A DNA stretch of 20,725 nt from an uncultured Oscillospiraceae bacterium (lineage in GTDB: Bacteria; Bacillota; Clostridia; Oscillospirales; Oscillospiraceae). Where the stretch lies: NCBI GenBank assembly GCA_934630555.1, contig CAKTXB010000006.1:1-20725 (forward strand). The letters run 5' to 3'. This document shows positions 15,129 to 20,725 of the stretch, in pieces. A program made the position numbers and the translations under genes. The notes under the pieces are model-generated. The model was not told the origin of the DNA. It worked only from the letters and a program-made list of their open reading frames with translations, and did not search any database. Position 1 is the first letter of the stretch. Each line of letters opens with the position of its first letter.

Positions 15129-16510
15129 CAAAGGAAGAAAAACAGAAGCTGCTCTATGCGCCAAAGCACGGCTATACCCGGCTCACGGACGCGGAAAAAC
15201 AGGACATGGAACGCTATTGCGCCGACTACTGCGCGTTTCTCGACCGCTCCAAGACGGAGCGTGCATGCGTAAAGACCGCCGTGCAGCTGGCAGAGGGCCG
15301 CGGCTTTCGCCCCTACGCGGCGGGCATGACCCTGAAGCCGGGCGACAAAGTCTACTATAATAACCGCGACAAGGCCATCATGCTGGCCGTCATCGGCACG
15401 CGGCCGCTGTCGGACGGTGCAAACATCGGTGCGGCGCATACCGACGCGCCGCGGCTCGACCTCAAGCCGAACCCGCTGTATGAGGAAAACGCCATGGCGT
15501 ATTTTAAAACGCACCACTATGGCGGCATCCGCAAATACCAGTGGGTCACGGTGCCGCTGGAGCTGCACGGCTGCGTCATCCGCGCCGACGGCAGCCGCGC
15601 GGAGGTGAACATCGGCGCAGACGCGGGCGACCCGCAGTTCGTCATCAACGACCTGCTGCCGCATCTGGGCCGCGAGCAGGGCAAAAAGCCGCTGGACGAG
15701 GCCATTCAGTCGGAAACGCTGAACATTCTCATCGGCAGCTGGCCCGAGCCGGGCGAGGACGGCGGCGACGCGGTAAAGCTGGCCATTCTGCGCATTTTGA
15801 ACGAAAAATACGGCATTACGGAGGAGGACTTCATCTCCGCGGAGCTTGAAGCCGTGCCCGCCGCAAACGCGCGGGAGCTGGGCTTTGACCGCAGCCTCAT
15901 CGGCGCCTATGGCCACGACGACCGCGTGTGCGCCTATGCCGAGCTTGCCGCCATTTTAGAGCTGGAGCATCCGAACAAGACCGCCGTATGCATCTTCGCT
16001 GACAAGGAGGAGATCGGCTCGGAGGGCGTTTCGGGGATGCAGTCGGAGGCGTTCGACTGGTTCATGGAGCAGCTGTGCCGCGCGCAGGACGTGCCGCTGC
16101 GGCAGTGCTTTGCAAATTCGTTCTGCCTGTCCGCCGACGTGACGGCCGCCTATGACCCGAACTTTTCCGAGGTCTATGAGCGCCGCAACAGCGCGTATAT
16201 CAACTTTGGCGTGGGCCTGTGCAAATACACCGGCAGCGGCGGCAAATCCGGCGCGTCGGACGCGTCGGCCGAGGTCGTGGGCTGGCTGCGCAAGCTGCTG
16301 AACGATCAGGGCGTCGCCTGGCAGATGGCAGAGCTTGGCCGCACGGGCGCGGGCGGCGGCGGCACGGTCGCCAAGTTCATGGCCCAGCGCAACATCGACA
16401 CGCTCGACGCGGGCGTTCCGGTGCTGTCCATGCACGCGCCGTACGAAACCGTGGCAAAATTCGACTGCTACATGACCTATCGGTGCATGAAGGCGATTTT
16501 TGGAGCATAA
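15125..16510 (+). CDS. M18 family zinc aminopeptidase
   Basis: Cytoplasmic metalloaminopeptidase of 461 residues. Dinuclear zinc ligands and catalytic acids are in place: GAAHTDAPRLDLKP (His105, with Asp107), GAYGHDDRVCAYA (Asp265/266), FADKEEIGSEG (Glu295/296) and VLSMHAPYETV (His437). Members release N-terminal residues from peptides and form large homo-oligomers. The start is ATG 15125, with AAAGGAG about 11 bases upstream; the in-frame GTG at 15113 overlaps that site. ATGA overlap with coaE makes it the last gene of the prfA operon. No clear terminator directly follows; the first T-tailed hairpin is at 16671. Confidence 0.95.
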   Translation: MTKEEKQKLLYAPKHGYTRLTDAEKQDMERYCADYCAFLDRSKTERACVKTAVQLAEGRGFRPYAAGMTLKPGDKVYYNNRDKAIMLAVIGTRPLSDGANIGAAHTDAPRLDLKPNPLYEENAMAYFKTHHYGGIRKYQWVTVPLELHGCVIRADGSRAEVNIGADAGDPQFVINDLLPHLGREQGKKPLDEAIQSETLNILIGSWPEPGEDGGDAVKLAILRILNEKYGITEEDFISAELEAVPAANARELGFDRSLIGAYGHDDRVCAYAELAAILELEHPNKTAVCIFADKEEIGSEGVSGMQSEAFDWFMEQLCRAQDVPLRQCFANSFCLSADVTAAYDPNFSEVYERRNSAYINFGVGLCKYTGSGGKSGASDASAEVVGWLRKLLNDQGVAWQMAELGRTGAGGGGTVAKFMAQRNIDTLDAGVPVLSMHAPYETVAKFDCYMTYRCMKAIFGA

Positions 16511-16518
16511 CTGTTTTT

Positions 16519-16541
16519 GGGGAGCGGCTGAGCCGCTCCCC
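16519..16541. repeat. hairpin, twin copy A
   Basis: Arms GGGGAGCGGC and GCCGCTCCCC with a TGA loop, 8 bases after the M18 aminopeptidase stop. No T tract follows on either strand. The identical sequence recurs at 16671-16693. Confidence 0.8.
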
Positions 16542-16544
16542 TAA

Positions 16545-16571
16545 GCGTATCAAAAAATATTTTTGACACGC
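16545..16571. repeat. AT-centred inverted repeat
   Basis: GCGTATCAAAA pairs with TTTTGACACGC around TAT, with one mismatch. It lies between twin hairpin A and the dispersed repeat copy 2 and slightly overlaps the latter. Confidence 0.6.
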
Positions 16572-16662
16572 TTTCAAACGCGAACCGCTGCGCTGGGTCC
16601 GCGTTTGAGAAGGCTGAACTTTTTTCGCGCCTGCGGGCGCGAGCTCTGCGAGGCTTTTTTGA
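16564..16662 (-). repeat. dispersed intergenic repeat, copy 2
   Basis: Reverse-strand copy of the element at 7880-8003, lacking its 25-base internal block. It contains two clear hairpins: TCAAACGCG (16574-16582) with CGCGTTTGA (16600-16608), and TCGCGCC (16625-16631) with GGCGCGA (16636-16642). Runs of six T and their complements lie beside the stems. Small reading frames across it have no recognisable homology and are best treated as spurious. Confidence 0.8.
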
Positions 16663-16670
16663 TGATCTGC

Positions 16671-16697
16671 GGGGAGCGGCTGAGCCGCTCCCCTTTT
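16671..16697 (+). terminator. hairpin, twin copy B, with T tract (probable terminator)
   Basis: Same 23-base hairpin as at 16519 but followed by TTTT, so it can end transcripts of the prfA operon before the M14 gene. Together the twins frame the repeat copy 2. Confidence 0.65.
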
Positions 16698-16750
16698 CTC
16701 CGGAGCTTTGGAATATATCCCCAACGCCGCGCATATACATAGCTCCGGAG
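16698..16750 (+). promoter_or_regulatory. inverted repeat able to hide the M14 peptidase ribosome-binding site
   Basis: CTCCGGAGCT (16698-16707) and AGCTCCGGAG (16741-16750) are perfectly complementary across 33 bases. The right arm contains most of the Shine-Dalgarno sequence GGAGGGG (16746-16752). The promoter of the M14 gene is unclear: TTGGAA at 16708 with TATACA at 16734 has a 20-base spacer. If transcription starts there, the left arm is not in the mRNA. Confidence 0.45.
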
Positions 16751-16760
16751 GGGATCTTTC

Positions 16761-17672
16761 ATGGCAGCTGATCTGGCACCGATCTGTGCGCAGCGGCAGG
16801 ATGCGTTGGCGGCGCGCCTGCGGGTGCGCTTTCCGTTTGTTTACATCCGCACGCTCACGCGCACACGCGGCGGGCGGCCTGTATTGGCTCTGCAGCTGGG
16901 GCAGGGGCACACCAAGGTGCTGGTCACGGCGGGGCACCACGCAAACGAGCACATCACCAGCACGCTCTGCTGGGCGCTGCTGGAGGAATACTGCGCCGCG
17001 CTGGAGCAGGACGGGGAGTTTGGCGGCGTGCGCGCGTCGCAGCTGTACCACAACGCGGTCTTATATCTCGTGCCCATGGTGGACCCGGACGGGGTCGATC
17101 TGGTAACAGGCGCCATCACGCCCGGCAGCGCCGAATTTCTCCGCGCGCAGCGGCTGGCGGCGCAGTTTCCCGGCATCCCGTTCCCGCAGGGCTGGAAAGC
17201 GAATTTGGACGGCGTGGACCTGAATCTCAACTATCCCGCCGCGTGGGAGGACGCCGTGCGCATCAAGGCCGCGCGCGGTATTTCTGCGCCCGCCCCGCGC
17301 GACTGGCCCGGCGCGCAGCCGCTCAGTCAGCCGGAAACGGCGGCGCTGGCGGCCTATACGTGCTGTGTCCACCCCGATCTGGCGCTGGCGCTGCACACAC
17401 AGGGCAGCGAGATCTATCACGGCTTCCACGGTCTGGAGCCGCCCGGCAGCGCGCAGCTGGCCGCCGACTTTGCGGCGGTGAGCGGCTACCGCGTGTGCAG
17501 CGTGCCGCCGAAGTCGGACAACGCCGGGTTCAAGGACTGGTTCGTCCATCGCTTCCGCCGCCCCGGCTTTACCATTGAGGCCGGTTTTGGGGAAAACCCG
17601 CTCCCGGAGGCGCAGCTGCCGGAGCTGCTGCGCGCTGTGCGGCCCATTTGGGCGCGCGCCCTGCTGGTGTGA
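16761..17672 (+). CDS. M14 family zinc carboxypeptidase (gamma-D-glutamyl-diamino acid peptidase-like)
   Basis: Metallopeptidase of 303 residues. Zinc ligands are His60 and Glu63 in GHHANEH (HxxE) and His212 in LALALHTQGSEIY; Glu273 in FTIEAGFG is the catalytic base. VPMVDPDGVDL, LDGVDLNLNYP and the bacterial-sized catalytic domain resemble the M14C peptidases that cut the gamma-D-Glu-diaminopimelate bond of murein peptides (ENP1 or MpaA type). There is no signal peptide or LysM domain, so cytoplasmic muropeptide recycling is more likely than wall lysis. ATG 16761 follows GGAGGGG by 8 bases. No obvious terminator lies between it and the SLH gene promoter. Substrate is inferred. Confidence 0.88.
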   Translation: MAADLAPICAQRQDALAARLRVRFPFVYIRTLTRTRGGRPVLALQLGQGHTKVLVTAGHHANEHITSTLCWALLEEYCAALEQDGEFGGVRASQLYHNAVLYLVPMVDPDGVDLVTGAITPGSAEFLRAQRLAAQFPGIPFPQGWKANLDGVDLNLNYPAAWEDAVRIKAARGISAPAPRDWPGAQPLSQPETAALAAYTCCVHPDLALALHTQGSEIYHGFHGLEPPGSAQLAADFAAVSGYRVCSVPPKSDNAGFKDWFVHRFRRPGFTIEAGFGENPLPEAQLPELLRAVRPIWARALLV

Positions 17673-17713
17673 GGGTGCAACTAAAATATTCCCGCAGCGC
17701 AAGGAAAAATTGC

Positions 17714-17742
17714 TTGCTTCCGGTCGTTTCTTCCGATATGAT
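17714..17742 (+). promoter_or_regulatory. sigma-A-type promoter of the SLH surface protein
   Basis: -35 TTGCTT (17714-17719), 17-base spacer, -10 TATGAT (17737-17742). The predicted start near 17749 gives a leader of about 80 bases. Confidence 0.65.
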
Positions 17743-17764
17743 AAGGGCATCATACAAGGCATAT

Positions 17765-17804
17765 CAGGGAGGGTGCGCCCTCCCTGTCCGTGGCCGGCCA
17801 CGGA
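17765..17804 (+). promoter_or_regulatory. two abutting hairpins in the SLH protein mRNA leader
   Basis: Hairpin 1 is CAGGGAGGG-TGCG-CCCTCCCTG (17765-17786). Hairpin 2 is the perfect 18-base palindrome TCCGTGGCCGGCCACGGA (17787-17804). There is no T tract, so neither is a terminator. The ribosome-binding site AAAAGGAGG follows 6 bases later and stays unpaired. An mRNA-stabilising or protein-binding role is possible. Confidence 0.6.
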
Positions 17805-17828
17805 CGCCGAAAAAGGAGGACGATCCCC

Positions 17829-20725
17829 ATGAGAAAGAGAGTATTATCCCTGCTGCTGGCTTTGGTGCTGGTGGTGGGGCTGCTGCCCTCAGTCGCGCTG
17901 GCCGACGGCGCGGCAGAAACGGCTTCGCCGTTCAAAGCGTTTGAATTACGTGCAGGAAACACATTGGTTCGTATGAATGTGGATAGCCCACAATGGGACA
18001 CAGGCGGCTTTTCCGCGGACAAGCTGGAATACAGCTTTACCGCGCCGCTTCAGGTATGGGGTATGGGCCAGCGTCTGGTTAGTGCAACACCGACCAGCCA
18101 GACAGCCAAAGTCACAGCACAGGTTGGTAATGGCCAGATCGTGGAAGTCCGTCAATACTTAACGAAGCTTGAAGATCTGACCTACGGCGAAAACGATGTT
18201 AAGGTCACTGTTACAGACGGTGACGACAGCATCACCTATACCTTCCATGTCTATTGTCCGCCGCGTTCCGGCATCAACAATGTAACGGACGCCAACGAAA
18301 CGTGGTATTACATTTACTCGCAGAATGCCAAAAATGACGACTACGCAGTATGGGATGTTGCAAGCGACAGGCACGACGATTACTATATTTTCGTTAATGA
18401 GTCGGTCAAAGAGCTCATCTTTACATACGGTGCGGATGAAAAATCCTATACTGTCCTGTTTAACGGTGTGGAAGCAACAGGCGGTCAGGCCACCGTGCCT
18501 GTGTCTGGCGTAAACGAGGTCAAGGTAAGAACCGAAACCAACGACAAAAAATATTCTTCTGAATACACCTTCCACATCACATGGCTGGCTTCACTCAATC
18601 AGTCCTTTGACGTGCCGGACGGCACACGCGTGTGTGTGTGGAATGAATATCACCGATATATGGACGTCAAGGAAGGCGACCCGCATACCTTTGTCGGCCT
18701 GACAGAGGGGGAGACCTATACCTACGCCGCTATCAAAGACGGCTGCGTCACTGTAAAAAACACTTTTGTAGCTGCGGCAAACAGCCAGCCCATCAAGATC
18801 GCAGCACTGGAACCCATACCCGCGAGCACGCACACAAACTACTCCGGCGAGTGGACAAACTTCCGCGGCAGCGATGACAACATGGCCATCCGCAGCGCAA
18901 CGACCCCCACCACGCTGAAAGAAACCGATCTGAAATGGGCCGTGAGAATGGGCAAGACTAAGTGGACATCGCCCACGCCGCCCATCATTTTGAACGATAT
19001 GGACGTAGACGGCGTAAAGCATGACGTGCTGATTTGCGCCATGGCAAAAAACATTTACCTGCTGGATAAAGAAACCGGCGAGGTGCTGAAATCTGCTCGG
19101 ATGAATGATACTGCCGGCTTTGCCACGAACCCGCTGACCTATGCCGAGGGCATGGTGTTCGTCCAGCTGGACAACCAGATCCAGGCGTTTGACGCCGCCA
19201 CACTGGAATCCGTGTGGCTGAGTGAAAAAATTGGCGGCCAGACCATCTCCCCCATTACGTATTACAACGGCTATATCTACATTGGCACATGGAACGGCGA
19301 GAGCACCAGCGGCACGTTCGCCTGCTTCCCGGTGGCAGATGAAAAGCCCGACCAGACGGACGAGATCAAGTATGCCAAGTGGACGGTCAGCCACAAGGGC
19401 GGCTTCTACTGGGCCGGCGCCTATGCCACCGACAACTACGTCGTGTTCGGCTCGGACGACGGCACCGGCGAAGGCGACTACACCGCCAACGCCATTCTCT
19501 ACAGCGTGGACCCCAACACCGGCGCCATCATTGACACCATTGCGGGCATCAAGGGCGACATTCGCTCCACCGTGGCCTATTACGAGGGTGCATGCTACGC
19601 CGTGACCAAGGGCGGCCTGTTCCTTAAGGCCCCCATCAGCGCCGACGGCCACTTTGACCACGATGCGTTCCAGACCGTGGACATGGGCAACATGTGCACC
19701 AGCACGCCCATTATCTACAAGGGCAAGGCATTCATCGGCACGTCGGGTGCTTCGCAGTTCTCGTCGCCCGGTGCGCTGAACATCATTGACGTGAACACGA
19801 TGCAGCTCGTGCAGGGCATCACCCTGCCCGGCTACCCACAGGCGCCGATGCTCATGAGCACCGCCTATGAGCAGGCCGAGGGGCTTGTATACATCTATAC
19901 CACATACAATGCGTTTCCGGGCGGCCTGTACTGCGTGACGTGGGATACCAAGGCAGACACGTTTGCGGTGGAGCACATCTATGTGCCGGACTCCGACAAG
20001 CGGCAATACTGCCTCGGCTCGCCCATCTGTGACAGCGAGGGCACGATCTACTACAAGAACGACTCCGGCTATCTGTTTGCGCTGCAAGCGCTGCACCCGG
20101 AGGCGGACGCCGTAGCCGCCCTTATCGACGCCATTGGTGAAGTGACCAAGGAAAGCGAAGATGCCATCGCTGCCGCCGGCGAAGCTTATGACGCGCTGAC
20201 GGCGCGGCAGAAGCTGTTCGTCACGAACTATGAAACGCTCGTGGCCGCGCAGCGCAAGCTCCACCTGCTGACCACCGGCACATCGAAGGTGCAGCAGCCC
20301 GCCAAGGGCAGCAGCAGGCAGGACGCTGCGAATGAAGCCGAAACAGACGGCGGCTTCCGCGATGTGCGCAGCAGCGACTGGTTTGCGGACGCGGTGGACT
20401 ATGTGTCCGAGAACGGTCTCATGACCGGCACGTCGAGCAGCCAGTTCAGCCCGAACGCTGATACGACACGCGGTATGATCGTGACGATTTTGGCGCGTCT
20501 GAGCGGCGAGGACACGGCCAAGAGCAGCCCATGGTACGAGGCGGGCCGCCAGTGGGCCATGAAGAATGGCATTTCCGACGGCACGAACATGACCGCGCCC
20601 ATCACGCGCGAGCAGCTGGCCGCGATGCTGTTCCGCTGCGCCGCGGCGAACGGCATGGACGCTGTGACGCTGGAGGAGAACCTGAGCGGCTTTGCCGATG
20701 CGGACAAGGTGAGCAGCTGGGCCAT
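17829..20725 (+). CDS. secreted S-layer-anchored protein: cadherin-like domains, PQQ-type beta-propeller, helical linker, SLH modules (3' end outside window)
   Basis: Open frame of 965 codons to the window edge. A signal peptide (MRKRVLSLLLALVLVVGLLP, cleavage likely after VALA, residue 25) leads to a region resembling cadherin-like beta-sandwich repeats (FSADKLEYSFTAP, GENDVKVTVTDG, then GVNEVKVRTE). Residues 336-755 form a PQQ-type propeller with blades such as NIYLLDKETGEVLKS, QIQAFDAATLESVW and LYSVDPNTGAIIDT. Residues 757-814 are a helical module (IDAIGEVTKES, YDALTARQKLFVTNYETL) common in clostridial surface proteins. SLH modules begin near 843 (FRDVRSSDWFADAVDYV) and 898, with a third opening at 954 (FADADKVSSWA). 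It should bind the secondary wall polymer. Ligand or activity is unknown. AAAAGGAGG lies 9 bases before the ATG. Base composition at 17935-18600 is lower in GC than the rest. Confidence 0.87.
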   Translation, partial: MRKRVLSLLLALVLVVGLLPSVALADGAAETASPFKAFELRAGNTLVRMNVDSPQWDTGGFSADKLEYSFTAPLQVWGMGQRLVSATPTSQTAKVTAQVGNGQIVEVRQYLTKLEDLTYGENDVKVTVTDGDDSITYTFHVYCPPRSGINNVTDANETWYYIYSQNAKNDDYAVWDVASDRHDDYYIFVNESVKELIFTYGADEKSYTVLFNGVEATGGQATVPVSGVNEVKVRTETNDKKYSSEYTFHITWLASLNQSFDVPDGTRVCVWNEYHRYMDVKEGDPHTFVGLTEGETYTYAAIKDGCVTVKNTFVAAANSQPIKIAALEPIPASTHTNYSGEWTNFRGSDDNMAIRSATTPTTLKETDLKWAVRMGKTKWTSPTPPIILNDMDVDGVKHDVLICAMAKNIYLLDKETGEVLKSARMNDTAGFATNPLTYAEGMVFVQLDNQIQAFDAATLESVWLSEKIGGQTISPITYYNGYIYIGTWNGESTSGTFACFPVADEKPDQTDEIKYAKWTVSHKGGFYWAGAYATDNYVVFGSDDGTGEGDYTANAILYSVDPNTGAIIDTIAGIKGDIRSTVAYYEGACYAVTKGGLFLKAPISADGHFDHDAFQTVDMGNMCTSTPIIYKGKAFIGTSGASQFSSPGALNIIDVNTMQLVQGITLPGYPQAPMLMSTAYEQAEGLVYIYTTYNAFPGGLYCVTWDTKADTFAVEHIYVPDSDKRQYCLGSPICDSEGTIYYKNDSGYLFALQALHPEADAVAALIDAIGEVTKESEDAIAAAGEAYDALTARQKLFVTNYETLVAAQRKLHLLTTGTSKVQQPAKGSSRQDAANEAETDGGFRDVRSSDWFADAVDYVSENGLMTGTSSSQFSPNADTTRGMIVTILARLSGEDTAKSSPWYEAGRQWAMKNGISDGTNMTAPITREQLAAMLFRCAAANGMDAVTLEENLSGFADADKVSSWA

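Noticed and set aside
16519..16541. Intrinsic terminator directly after the M18 gene
   Set aside because: The stem is strong but no T tract follows on either strand; the identical hairpin at 16671 does have one.
16477..16740. Short minus-strand reading frames over the hairpin region
   Set aside because: They translate the dispersed repeat and twin hairpins (ARARRREK, GSAAP). Such peptides arise from repeat DNA and are not convincing proteins.
18591..20264. Long open frame of 557 codons on the minus strand
   Set aside because: It lies wholly antisense to the SLH protein gene, whose frame has recognisable propeller blades. GC-rich third positions create such mirror frames, and no motif or ribosome-binding site supports it.

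Overview
The window looks like chromosome of a GC-rich clostridial Firmicute of the Oscillospiraceae/Ruminococcaceae type. This is inferred from a group B monomeric [FeFe] hydrogenase, a cadherin-like/PQQ/SLH surface protein, AGGAGG ribosome-binding sites, near-consensus sigma-A promoters with 16-17 nt spacers and strong GC bias at third codon positions. No rRNA, tRNA, CRISPR, transposase or phage gene is visible. Genes are densely packed. The two edge genes (hydrogenase at the left, SLH protein at the right) are cut by the window.

Layout. 1-728 (-): N-terminal part of a group B [FeFe] hydrogenase. 963-6871 (+): a five-gene operon transcribed divergently from it, encoding a DltA-like adenylating enzyme, a GNAT-fold protein, a small carrier protein, an MBOAT acyltransferase and a membrane-anchored fusion of an SGNH-like domain with a NodB polysaccharide deacetylase. 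It resembles the dlt (teichoic acid D-alanylation) pathway but differs in the selectivity residue of the adenylation enzyme, in the added GNAT and in the deacetylase fusion. This is the best candidate here for an undescribed system, probably one that modifies a surface polymer. 7002-7823 (+): a DUF975-like membrane protein. 7824-8179: a 356-base gene-free stretch holding a terminator, a dispersed repeat and the promoter of an AraC-type regulator (8180-9112). 9215-10729 (-): a DUF2142 polytopic membrane protein, divergent from a GT2 / DUF2304 / SMR-like cassette (10870-12299). Together these look like a three-component system that makes, flips and transfers a lipid-linked sugar.

12411-16510 (+): housekeeping operon prfA, Sua5/TsaC, coaE and an M18 aminopeptidase, coupled by ATGA overlaps or short gaps. 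16511-16760: a hairpin-rich intergenic region with the second, inverted copy of the dispersed repeat. 16761-17672 (+): an M14 carboxypeptidase resembling gamma-D-glutamyl-diamino acid peptidases. 17829-end (+): a large secreted protein with a signal peptide, cadherin-like domains, a PQQ-type beta-propeller, a helical linker and SLH modules. Its mRNA leader carries two strong hairpins.

Most of the accessory content concerns the cell envelope: polymer acylation and deacetylation, lipid-linked glycosylation, muropeptide hydrolysis and an S-layer-anchored protein.
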